The notes under the pieces are model-generated. The model did not search any database, was not told the DNA's origin, and worked only from the letters and a program-made list of their open reading frames with translations. This document shows, piece after piece, positions 53,635 to 62,176 of a stretch of 64,000 bases of DNA (position 1 is the stretch's first letter; every line of letters begins with the position of its first letter). The stretch comes from Photorhabdus akhurstii (GTDB lineage: Bacteria; Pseudomonadota; Gammaproteobacteria; Enterobacterales; Enterobacteriaceae): assembly GCF_018448925.1 (NCBI RefSeq), contig NZ_RCWE01000012.1:62001-126000 (forward strand), read 5' to 3'. A program made the translations under genes and the position numbers.

Positions 53635-55062
53635 TCACGCCTTAACTATCGCTCCAGACACCAAACACCCTTTATGGAACGTTGCCTGACGGGCAGGTAA
53701 GCGTGCCACGGCCTCGGCAGAACAACTAGCTGTCACCAAGACAAATTCAGCCTTATCACCTACTCGCGGCCAAATACGCTGCCCTTGGTCATTAAGGGGC
53801 AACACACCGCCAGTAGCAATAGCCATAGAGCGGGAAAGGTGAAATTCATCTGAGCCGCGGTACAATTGTGCGTACAAATTCGCTTTTTCCAACATATCGC
53901 CGGTGCCAAACGGCGACCAGTGATCAATCACACTATCAGTACCGGTCATAATAAATACCCCTTTATCTCTGAGTTGCGGCAACGGCATCATTAAGCTACC
54001 GATCGGCACTGTAGAAGCAATCGTGATTTGCTGTTCCGCCAAGCGGGAAGCAGTCTCTGTTAGTTTCCCCTCATCCAATGTGGTCAGGGCAAAAGCGTGA
54101 CTGATAGTGACTTTGCCCCGCAAAGCGGATGTTTTTTCCACTATATCAATCATGTAGTTGATAGCCGCAACACCTGCTGGACTTGTCTCATGCAGATGAA
54201 TATCCACACCTGCGTTATTATCGAGAGCAATCTGGAACATGGTATCCAGTGATTTCTCCATCGCAGCATCTACATTAGTAGGATCTAGCCCACCAACATA
54301 CTGTACCCCCATTTGCATCGCCTCACGCATCAGCCCCTCCACTTTAGAGTGCAGCAAACCGTGTTGAGGAAAAGCAACGATTTCACAACTGAAATCATCA
54401 CGGTGATTATCTAATGCATACTGCAAATGCTCCAAACTCTTCAAACCACTAACCGGATCAATATTACAATGGCTACGGGCTACCGTACTGCCCTTCGATT
54501 GCAACAGAGCGATCAAACCCTCTGCTCGCTGCTGAGAGGTAGGCAACAGCTTGGGGATCAGAGTTTGTTCTTGAGCGATCATATCCATAATGGTTTTACC
54601 CTGGCGAGGTAACGGTGCCTGCCACCGACCACCGTAGAAAGTCTTATCTAGATGGATGTGCATATCACGAAAAGTAGGCAACAACAGTTGTCCCTGCGCT
54701 TGATAGCACGGCAAATGCGTATTTAGTAGCACACTCGCAGCATGGATTGCAGCGAGCCGACCATCTTTAATTTCCAATGTATATAATGCGGCATGCGTGC
54801 CAATCACAGTATCGCCATTATATTCAAACCCATCCTCCAATAGCACATCTCTCAGATAGTAATGGCTATCAGTAAGGGTAGTCTGCATCAATGATGTATT
54901 AGCGGCAGTGGTTGATGGTATAGCCTGTACGATCCCCCCGGTCAAGGAAACCGCCGCACAAGCGGTAGTGAATTTACCCGTTTGGCTAAGAAAAGCTCTT
55001 CGGCTTTGCTGTTGAGTTTTTTCCACATTTAAGTCCTTATTTGAATCCTCAAAAAAGCTCAC
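53635..55062 (-). CDS. Tat-exported amidohydrolase (cytosine deaminase-like)
   Basis: A 475-aa metal-dependent hydrolase. The N-terminus has a twin-arginine signal: QSRRAFLSQTGKF followed by a hydrophobic stretch (TTACAAVSLTGGIVQAIPS), so a periplasmic enzyme is predicted. The amidohydrolase core has the metal-binding HIHLDKTF (about residues 134-141), VDIHLHET, ISHAF and the Asp in GTDSVIDHW. This pattern is that of the cytosine deaminase/CodA-like subgroup, but an exported member probably acts on another ring or N-acyl substrate, which I cannot name. It is convergent with mobB. Confidence 0.82.
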   Translation of the reverse strand: MSFFEDSNKDLNVEKTQQQSRRAFLSQTGKFTTACAAVSLTGGIVQAIPSTTAANTSLMQTTLTDSHYYLRDVLLEDGFEYNGDTVIGTHAALYTLEIKDGRLAAIHAASVLLNTHLPCYQAQGQLLLPTFRDMHIHLDKTFYGGRWQAPLPRQGKTIMDMIAQEQTLIPKLLPTSQQRAEGLIALLQSKGSTVARSHCNIDPVSGLKSLEHLQYALDNHRDDFSCEIVAFPQHGLLHSKVEGLMREAMQMGVQYVGGLDPTNVDAAMEKSLDTMFQIALDNNAGVDIHLHETSPAGVAAINYMIDIVEKTSALRGKVTISHAFALTTLDEGKLTETASRLAEQQITIASTVPIGSLMMPLPQLRDKGVFIMTGTDSVIDHWSPFGTGDMLEKANLYAQLYRGSDEFHLSRSMAIATGGVLPLNDQGQRIWPRVGDKAEFVLVTASCSAEAVARLPARQATFHKGCLVSGAIVKA

Positions 55063-55285
55063 TGAATGTGACTGCTTCCTACCCTATCGAGGGTTTACGG
55101 CAGTTTTTACTAAAGAATTAGACATTGAATAACAAGATAATTGCAGTATTTAGCCAACCACGTCAATCAGCCTGTAATGAACAGGTATAATGTTAAATCT
55201 ACACAAATAATATGCGCTTCCGTGTGTTTCATTCGTTTGTGCGCAAATCCTTACACCTAACTCCGATAAGAGAGATTGATAAGAG

Positions 55286-55309
55286 AAAGGCCGAATGGAA
55301 TCGGCCTTT
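55286..55309 (-). terminator. gorA terminator
   Basis: AAAGGCCGA (55286-55294) and TCGGCCTTT (55301-55309) form a nine-bp stem with a six-base loop, 32 bases beyond the gorA stop. The U-tract on the minus strand is short (TTT then CTCTT). Confidence 0.65.
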
Positions 55310-55340
55310 AGAAAAATATTATAGATAGGGTTCAACAATA

Positions 55341-56693
55341 TCACCGCATCGTTACAAACTCTTCCGCCGCAGTGGGATGAATCGCAACCGTGTTATCAAA
55401 GTCTTTCTTCGTTGCCCCCATCTTTAATGCAACAGCAAAACCTTGCAGCATTTCATCCATTCCGAAGCCGATACCATGAATGCCAACAATTTTCTCTTCC
55501 GGCCCGACACATACCAATTTCATCCGGCACGGCTGGCGATGTTGAGTGACAGCGGTATACATCGCAGTAAAAGAAGATTGATAAGTTTTCACCTGCTCTT
55601 CACCAAATTGCGCTTTCGCCTGAGGTTCAGTCAGCCCCACAGTACCAATAGGCGGATGGCTGAATACGACGGTTGGAATATTGGTGTAATCCAGATGTTC
55701 TTCTGGTTTATTATTAAACAGACGCTCAGACAGACGACGACCTGCTGCAACTGCAACGGGAGTTAACTCCACTGCACCAGTGTTATCGCCCACTGCATAA
55801 ACACCTTTCACATTCGTGTTCTGGTATTTATCAACTCTGATGTAGCCTTTTTCATTCAACTCAACACCGGCTACAGACAGGTTCAGATTATCCGTTGCAG
55901 GTTCCCGGCCAATAGCCCAGATTAGGGTATCAACGGTTTGTTCTTTGCCGTTCTGCAATTGCAAGGTCAAGCTGCCATCCGCATTTTTACATACTGATTT
56001 TGGCACCGATTCTGTATGCAAAGTAGGTCCTTCGGTATTGATAACTTCCAAGAGTGTTTCAACAATCATCGGATCAAAAGAGCGCAACGGTGCATGTTGA
56101 CGCACAAATAGATGGGTTTCACTACCAAGCGCATGCAATACACCGGCAATTTCTACAGCAATATAGCCTGCGCCAACAACTGCAACCCGCCTTGGCATTT
56201 CTTCCAATGCAAAAAAACCGTCAGAATCAATACCATATTCTGATCCTGGTATATCAGGCCGCACAGGACGGCCGCCTGTCGCAATCAGAATATGATCTGC
56301 GGTGATTTTTTCACCATTCACTTCAACAGTATGTGCATCAACAAAACGGGCAAGCCCTTGGATCACATCAACTTTATTGTTACCCAAGCCACGTTCATAA
56401 GACTGGTGGATACGATCGATATAAGCAGTGCGACTGGCAATGAGCGTCTTCCAGTTAAAGCGGTTGATTGTCGTATCAAAGCCATAATCTGGCCCATATT
56501 GGTGGATAGATTCAGCAATTTGCGCCGCATGCCACATCACTTTCTTCGGCACACACCCCACATTGACACACGTTCCACCCAATGCCTTGGCTTCAATTAA
56601 GGCACATTTCTGCCCGTACATAGCCGCACGGTTAATTGATGCTATGCCGCCACTGCCACCACCAATCGCTATATAATCGTAATGTTTGCTCAT
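55341..56693 (-). CDS. gorA: Glutathione reductase
   Basis: FAD-dependent disulfide reductase that regenerates glutathione with NADPH. The 450-aa product begins [20 protein letters not shown], has the redox pair [13 protein letters not shown], the NADPH-binding [15 protein letters not shown] and the C-terminal catalytic [18 protein letters not shown]. Length equals E. coli Gor. The ATG at 56693 matches that start; an ATG-less extension to 56708 is unsupported. It follows rlmJ by 110 bases in the E. coli order. Confidence 0.97.
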   Translation of the reverse strand: MSKHYDYIAIGGGSGGIASINRAAMYGQKCALIEAKALGGTCVNVGCVPKKVMWHAAQIAESIHQYGPDYGFDTTINRFNWKTLIASRTAYIDRIHQSYERGLGNNKVDVIQGLARFVDAHTVEVNGEKITADHILIATGGRPVRPDIPGSEYGIDSDGFFALEEMPRRVAVVGAGYIAVEIAGVLHALGSETHLFVRQHAPLRSFDPMIVETLLEVINTEGPTLHTESVPKSVCKNADGSLTLQLQNGKEQTVDTLIWAIGREPATDNLNLSVAGVELNEKGYIRVDKYQNTNVKGVYAVGDNTGAVELTPVAVAAGRRLSERLFNNKPEEHLDYTNIPTVVFSHPPIGTVGLTEPQAKAQFGEEQVKTYQSSFTAMYTAVTQHRQPCRMKLVCVGPEEKIVGIHGIGFGMDEMLQGFAVALKMGATKKDFDNTVAIHPTAAEEFVTMR

Positions 56694-56803
56694 CCGGATT
56701 GTTTCCATCTAATCAATTCAAGGGAGTTAATACCCAAAGCCTATTATGGCAAAAAATATCAAGCAGTCGCGATGGTTCTGGCTCTCGCTGCCATTGCTAA
56801 AAG

Positions 56804-57646
56804 CTATTCTGGCACCACCCATTTAACCAAGGTGTGACCAATTCCTTCCGGCACCAGAACCTGATGTAACCACGGCAACACCGATTTCATCTGCTGTTCC
56901 AGTTTCCAAGGCGGGTTAATCACGATCATGCCAGAGGCGGTCATTCCTCGTTGATCGCTATCAGGCCGGACAGCCAACTCAATCTGTAGAATACGGCGGA
57001 TGCCGGTTGCTTCCAGCTCTTTAACCAGTCGTTTGATCTGCTGGCGTAATACCACTGGGTACCACAACGCATAAACACCGGTTGCAAAACGCTTATAACC
57101 TTCCTGAATTGCCTGTACAACCGCCTGATAATCCGATTTCAGTTCATAAGGCGGATCAATAAGAATGAACCCACGGCGACTCGGCGGCGGCAATTGTGAT
57201 TTTAATTGCTGATAACCATCTTCACGCACAACCCTGGCGCGGTTATCGCGGGAGAATTCATTACGTAATAAAGGAAAATCACTCGGATGCAGTTCTGTCA
57301 GATTGAACCTATCATCCTGCCGTAGTAAATGGCGGGCGATAAAAGGCGATCCCGGATAGTAACGTAAGTTGCCACTCTGATTCAGTGCGGCCACTGTACT
57401 TATATAAGCGTTCAATTCCTGCGGTAAATCTTCACGCTGCCAAACGCGGGCAATCCCTTCCAAGTACTCACCAGTACGCTCAGCATGTTCACTGCTGAGT
57501 TGATAGCGCCCCGCACCAGCATGAGTATCCAGATAGAGAAAAGGTTTTTCTTTTTCTTTAAGAGATTCAATGATTAAGCTTTGTACAGTGTGCTTGAGCA
57601 CATCGGCATGATTACCAGCATGAAAACTGTGGCGATAACTTAGCAT
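56804..57646 (-). CDS. rlmJ: 23S rRNA (adenine-2030 N6)-methyltransferase RlmJ
   Basis: Methylates A2030 of 23S rRNA. The 280-aa product has MLSYRHSFHAGNHADVLKHT at the N-terminus, YLDTHAGAGRYQL (S-adenosylmethionine pocket) and the catalytic motif FILIDPPYEL. Length matches E. coli RlmJ (YhiR). It precedes gorA. Confidence 0.95.
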   Translation of the reverse strand: MLSYRHSFHAGNHADVLKHTVQSLIIESLKEKEKPFLYLDTHAGAGRYQLSSEHAERTGEYLEGIARVWQREDLPQELNAYISTVAALNQSGNLRYYPGSPFIARHLLRQDDRFNLTELHPSDFPLLRNEFSRDNRARVVREDGYQQLKSQLPPPSRRGFILIDPPYELKSDYQAVVQAIQEGYKRFATGVYALWYPVVLRQQIKRLVKELEATGIRRILQIELAVRPDSDQRGMTASGMIVINPPWKLEQQMKSVLPWLHQVLVPEGIGHTLVKWVVPE

Positions 57647-58284
57647 TAATTTCAGACCCCAGAGCAGAGAATAGGTTGATTGTCAGATAGAGTACCTGAC
57701 AACTAAAAACCCATCCCAGTAGATGGGACAGATAGTAAGGCCTTATTATAGCCCCATTAACGACAAAAATGTCAGGCTCCTCATCTTTCTCCTGACGATC
57801 CCTTTAATCATATTAATAAAAATTTAGGATAAGTGAAAAACTCTGCCCAGACCAACACGATGTTTAATTAAGTAATACTATTTACATTTTCACTGATAAT
57901 CATAAGTAATACTTACGTAATTACAAACAATAAGAATTGTGCAATTAAAAAAACAAGACATCAAACGAACAATTAAATATACGAGATTTTATGTTAATGC
58001 TCACGAAATCACCAATCAGGAACAGAGATTGGAAAATGTTAACTCTCGCTTATGGAAAAATGATCAAAAGAAAAACCAGAAAAAATAACTTAATGTTATC
58101 GAGACTATTAAGCAATATCGTTAAATAGTACGTGTAAAAAATTGAAGGGAAAATAAAGAAGAAAATCAAAAAAGCTGAAAAAAGTTGAAGACAGTTATTA
58201 GAAATCTTCAACTTAAAATAAAGAAAAATTAAGTGTTTCAGCCAATGAAGAGATATTTCATTGGCTGAATAATTATATTACCTA
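57647..58284. other. 638-bp stretch between rlmJ and hcp, with a doubtful small ORF
   Basis: Mostly AT-rich. It contains an inverted repeat TGTCAG/CTGACA (57681-57701) and CCCATC/GATGGG (57710-57727) upstream of rlmJ. A 49-codon frame from GTG at 57939 to 58088 (RFYVNAHEITNQEQRLENVN, plus strand) reads protein-like and basic, but has no strong ribosome-binding site; it may be a gene fragment. No clear hcp terminator was found beyond an AT-rich SAM-like stretch near 58230-58270 with TTCAGCCAATGAA / TTCATTGGCTGAA arms. Confidence 0.45.
58237..58269 (-). terminator. hcp terminator
   Basis: TTCAGCCAATGAA (58237-58249) and TTCATTGGCTGAA (58257-58269) form a perfect 13-bp stem with a seven-base loop, just past the hcp stop codon. 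On the minus strand it is followed by ACACTTAATTTTTC, a modest U-rich tail. Confidence 0.75.
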
Positions 58285-58803
58285 TCAGGCAACAATAGGC
58301 GCACGCCAATCATCTGCGCCGGAAGTACCTGCGGTTGTATGCTCCCAGTTAATCTTACGATAAGACAGAGAAACACGAACCAACTGAGTAAATTCAGCTT
58401 TTGTTGGGTCCTGGCAATGAGGCATATTGCAATCGATGTCGATAATAGTGGCATCTTCCAACTGCGTCGTGAAGAAGTGTTCTTGTTTCCCTTCAACCGA
58501 AGTGCGATACCATTTCAATACTACACTTGTCAGCATTTCACCCGAAGCCAATGCGTTATAAAGCAATGGAACAGATTTATTTAATGCCACAGTAAAACGG
58601 AATGGTTTATGAGCACGCTGACCTGATGGCTGACCTGATTGAGGATCAGTTGGTACGGTGACGACATGATCAAATGCTTGAACCAGCATTTCATCTTCAT
58701 GGCCCTGAACATAAATATTACCCACTGATTCAGCAGTGAATGAACCCGCGGTAATATTACCCTGTGTTTTTCCAGTGATGGAAATATAACATGGAGTTGG
58801 CAT
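58285..58803 (-). CDS. hcp: T6SS tube protein Hcp (canonical)
   Basis: Hexameric inner-tube protein of the type VI secretion system, also an effector carrier. The 172-aa product starts MPTPCYISITGKTQGNITAG and has the family features YVQGHEDEMLVQAFDHVV, FTVALNKSVPLLYNALASGE and RKINWEHTTAGTSGADDW. It is divergent from tssB and 900 bases away. Compare the divergent paralogue at 25541-26020. Confidence 0.95.
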   Translation of the reverse strand: MPTPCYISITGKTQGNITAGSFTAESVGNIYVQGHEDEMLVQAFDHVVTVPTDPQSGQPSGQRAHKPFRFTVALNKSVPLLYNALASGEMLTSVVLKWYRTSVEGKQEHFFTTQLEDATIIDIDCNMPHCQDPTKAEFTQLVRVSLSYRKINWEHTTAGTSGADDWRAPIVA

Positions 58804-59728
58804 TGCAAATATCCTTTATAGAGATTGTGTCAACATTAAGGTAACGCTCATATTACTTTCAATAGTGATTATTTCATCTTGGAAAAAATCACTTACAATG
58901 TATTGAACGCTGAAACGAATAATAAATACCAACCAGCTCATTTCAAAATAAAATCTAAATTGCAAAATTATCAACCTATCATCAACAAATGAAAATATTA
59001 TAATTAATGCCATTTTAAAAAAATAAATTTAAAATTGGCTATATTGATAGAATAACTAACTGTTCACACTCATTTAATTTAAAGATGAAATGACATATCC
59101 ATATGAAATACAACAATTTTAACAATGCCAATCTAAATTATATTTTGATCAATCAAAAATTGAGATCTGGGTCAAAAAAAATAAGCCCATCCACTTAGTT
59201 AAGTGCAAAACTAATATTTACAAGATGAAACTAATTCTAAAATGTAAACAAAAATACATCTAGAAATACTTTGTTACACAATGAAACAAAAAATCACAAA
59301 TACAAAAAAATAGATGATACTCAATAACTATATAGAGTTCTTTTACCAATAAACAGCTTAAGAAAACACCTAATTGTAACTTATTGCCAAATATCATAAA
59401 ATCATCAAAATGCCGAATAGGGGGGTATACCTATATATATTTTAGCTTTACAATAAAAAAACAAAATGCGAGACTTTGCTTTGCAAAGTGTTCTATATTG
59501 ATGCTATTGTTCGATGAGTAAGAATATTCTGAATTTCGTATTTATCTATATGCTCATAGAAAGTCAGCTTACTATCCAATTCAATGCAGTGAATCTCCCG
59601 CCCCTTAATCCGGGAGAATTTTATGGTCTCCGTCACATATAGGTAGGTATCTAAGGGCAACTCTCTCATCCAATATTGTTATCAGATAATTCCTAATTGC
59701 CTAATTGTATTACCCAAAGGATTCTAAT
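58804..59728. promoter_or_regulatory. hcp-tssB divergent region (~0.9 kb)
   Basis: Long, AT-rich and gene-free. It must contain the hcp and T6SS operon promoters. I see a seven-bp palindrome ACTTTGC/GCAAAGT with three-base centre at 59473-59489, resembling an operator, and a hairpin TCTCCCG/CGGGAGA (59594-59600 and 59611-59617) followed by ATTTTA, which looks like an attenuator or a small-RNA terminator. No sigma54 consensus was found by eye. The ribosome-binding site AAAGG (59716-59720) precedes tssB. Confidence 0.55.
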
Positions 59729-60226
59729 ATGAGTAAAGATAGTTCAGGTAGCGTAGCGCCAAAAGAAAGGATTAATATCAAATACGTTCCGAATACCGGT
59801 GATCAAGTAGCCGAAATTGAATTACCTCTCAACCTGCTTATCGTCGGTGACCTTAAAGGAACAAAAGAAGATATGCCAATTGAAGAACGGCAAGCTGTTT
59901 CTGTGCACAAAAATAACTTTAATGCCGTGATGAATGAAGCCAATATCAATCTCACTTTTAGTGTCCCCAATCGCCTCAACGATAATAACGGAGATGACCT
60001 GCCGATTAACCTGGAAATAAAATCACTCAATGATTTCTCACCCGACAACGTAGCGAAAAAAGTGCCTGAATTAAATAAACTTTTAGAGCTACGTGAAGCG
60101 CTTGTCGCACTAAAAGGGCCATTAGGAAATATTCCGGCATTCCGCACCCGCTTACAGGAATTATTGGGTGATGAGAAAGTCCGCGAACAACTTCTAAAAG
60201 AACTTGAAATCGTCAATCAAAAGTAA
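59729..60226 (+). CDS. tssB: T6SS contractile sheath small subunit TssB
   Basis: Small sheath protein (VipA); with TssC it forms the contractile tube that fires the Hcp tube. The 165-aa product has INIKYVPNTGDQVAEIELPL and LLIVGDLKGTKEDMPIEERQ, and the helical C-terminus LLGDEKVREQLLKELE. I chose the ATG at 59729 (MSKDSSGSVAPKERINIKY), eight bases after AAGG; a TTG at 59705 would add a non-homologous extension. First gene of the tssB-C-E-F series. Confidence 0.95.
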   Translation: MSKDSSGSVAPKERINIKYVPNTGDQVAEIELPLNLLIVGDLKGTKEDMPIEERQAVSVHKNNFNAVMNEANINLTFSVPNRLNDNNGDDLPINLEIKSLNDFSPDNVAKKVPELNKLLELREALVALKGPLGNIPAFRTRLQELLGDEKVREQLLKELEIVNQK

Positions 60227-60249
60227 TTGACTGAAAAGGAGTTTTTAAC

Positions 60250-61728
60250 ATGTCCTTGCATGAAGAGAGCAGTACAACATTAACCCCAGGGTCCACTACC
60301 TCTTTACTTGACGAGATTATGTCTCAGGCAAGAATGACGCCGGAAAATGATGGCTACCACATCGCGAAACAGGGTGTAGCCGCTTTTATCAGCAGCATTT
60401 TGGATACCGGTACTAGCGAAGAACCTGTCAACAAGCTTGTCGTTGATAGAATGATTGTTGAGCTTGATAAAACACTCAGCACTCAAGTTGATGAAATTAT
60501 GCATGCCAAAGAGTTCCAAGAACTGGAATCATCCTGGCGTTCACTGAAATTGCTGGTTGATCGTACCGATTTCCGTGAAAACATCAAAATCAACATCATC
60601 CACGCGACCAAAGAAGAGTTACTGGAAGATTTCGAATTTTCACCAGAAATCATTCAATCAGGCTTATACAAACATGTCTACTCGACAGGTTATGGCCAGT
60701 TTGGCGGCGAACCGGTCGCTGCGGTCATCGGTAACTATGCATTCAGCAATAGCTCACCCGATATCAAACTAATGCAATACGTCAGTGCGGTTGGCGCAAT
60801 GGCTCACGCGCCATTCCTCTCTTCCGTTTCACCTGATTTCTTTGGTATCAGCAGCTTCACCGAGTTGCCAGCGATTAAAGATCTGAAATCTGTCTTCGAA
60901 GGTCCGGCACACACTAAATGGCGTTCGCTGCGCGAATCGGAGGATGCACGTTACCTTGGTCTGACAGCGCCACGCTTCTTGTTGCGTCTGCCTTACTCAA
61001 CTGTCGAAAACCCAATTAAAAACTTTAACTATCAGGAAGATGTCAGCAAAGATCACGAACATTTCCTATGGGGTAATACCGCTTATCTGCTAGCGACGTG
61101 TTTGACTGACAGCTTCGCCAAATATCGCTGGTGTCCGAATATTATCGGCCCACAAAGCGGGGGAACTGTCAGCGATCTACCGGTTCACCTATTCGAAGCA
61201 ATGGGACAGATCCAAGCCAAGATCCCGACAGAAGTTTTAGTTACTGATCGCCGTGAATTCGAATTGGCAGAAGAGGGCTTTATCACCCTGACAATGCGTA
61301 AAGGCAGTGACAACGCCGCATTCTTCTCTGCCAACTCAGTCCAGAAGCCAAAAGTTTTCCCAAATACTCGCGAAGGGAAAATGGCTGAAACCAACTACAA
61401 ACTGGGTACTCAACTGCCCTATATGTTCATCATCAACCGTCTTGCACACTACATCAAAGTGTTGCAGCGCGAGCAGATTGGTTCCTGGAAAGAGCGTCAG
61501 GATTTGGAGCGTGAACTGAACACCTGGCTGAAACAGTACATTGCTGATCAGGAAAATCCGCCAACGGATGTCCGTAGCCGTCGCCCTCTGCGTTCTGCCC
61601 AAATTCAGGTTTTGGATGTGGAAGGAGATCCAGGCTGGTATCAAGTGGCAATGCAGGTTCGCCCTCATTTCAAATATATGGGAGCTAGCTTTGAGTTGTC
61701 ACTAGTAGGCCGTTTGGATAAGGAGTAA
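60250..61728 (+). CDS. tssC: T6SS contractile sheath large subunit TssC
   Basis: Large sheath protein (VipB). The 492-aa product has EFQELESSWRSLKLLVDRTD, the conserved EELLEDFEFSPEIIQSGLYK, GEPVAAVIGNYAFSNSSPDI and the C-terminal LRSAQIQVLDVEGDPGWYQV. Length is typical. It starts 24 bases after tssB with AAAAGGAG upstream. Confidence 0.96.
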   Translation: MSLHEESSTTLTPGSTTSLLDEIMSQARMTPENDGYHIAKQGVAAFISSILDTGTSEEPVNKLVVDRMIVELDKTLSTQVDEIMHAKEFQELESSWRSLKLLVDRTDFRENIKINIIHATKEELLEDFEFSPEIIQSGLYKHVYSTGYGQFGGEPVAAVIGNYAFSNSSPDIKLMQYVSAVGAMAHAPFLSSVSPDFFGISSFTELPAIKDLKSVFEGPAHTKWRSLRESEDARYLGLTAPRFLLRLPYSTVENPIKNFNYQEDVSKDHEHFLWGNTAYLLATCLTDSFAKYRWCPNIIGPQSGGTVSDLPVHLFEAMGQIQAKIPTEVLVTDRREFELAEEGFITLTMRKGSDNAAFFSANSVQKPKVFPNTREGKMAETNYKLGTQLPYMFIINRLAHYIKVLQREQIGSWKERQDLERELNTWLKQYIADQENPPTDVRSRRPLRSAQIQVLDVEGDPGWYQVAMQVRPHFKYMGASFELSLVGRLDKE

Positions 61729-61734
61729 TGAGTT

Positions 61735-62175
61735 ATGGCTACGCTGTACAGTTGGAATAGAGAAGGCTCTGCCAGCTTGTTCGAGCGTATTCAGGGGAAG
61801 AACTCCGGTTCTTCCCGCCAATCAAGAATGCGTGAACTGCTCAACTCCATAAAACGGCACCTGAATCATGTTCTCAATACTCATCCGGGTGCTTGTCAGA
61901 GTGCGGCTGATCTTGGCGTCATTGATCTCAATGACGCCACAACCACGGCAACTGACTTTAAACAGAGTATTGAGCAAGCAATAGTGCATTGCATCACAAA
62001 TTATGAACCAAGAATATCGTCAGTCACTGTCAGTGCAATTCATGATGATAGTGATCCGCTGTTGTTACGTTTTCACATCAGCGCGCAGGTATCCCTGGAT
62101 GATATTCATGACGCTGTTGAATTTAACATTCAACTGGATAACAACCGGCGTTATTGCCTAGAGAGGACTCAATAA
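61735..62175 (+). CDS. tssE: T6SS baseplate subunit TssE
   Basis: gp25-like wedge protein of the T6SS baseplate that links to the sheath. The 146-aa product has SLFERIQGKNSGSSRQSRMR and the gp25-type core with DLGVIDLNDATTTATDFKQS and ITNYEPRISSVTVSAIHDDS. The gp25 family EPR motif (NYEPRI) is present. It lies six bases after tssC and one before tssF. Confidence 0.94.
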   Translation: MATLYSWNREGSASLFERIQGKNSGSSRQSRMRELLNSIKRHLNHVLNTHPGACQSAADLGVIDLNDATTTATDFKQSIEQAIVHCITNYEPRISSVTVSAIHDDSDPLLLRFHISAQVSLDDIHDAVEFNIQLDNNRRYCLERTQ

Positions 62176-62176
62176 A

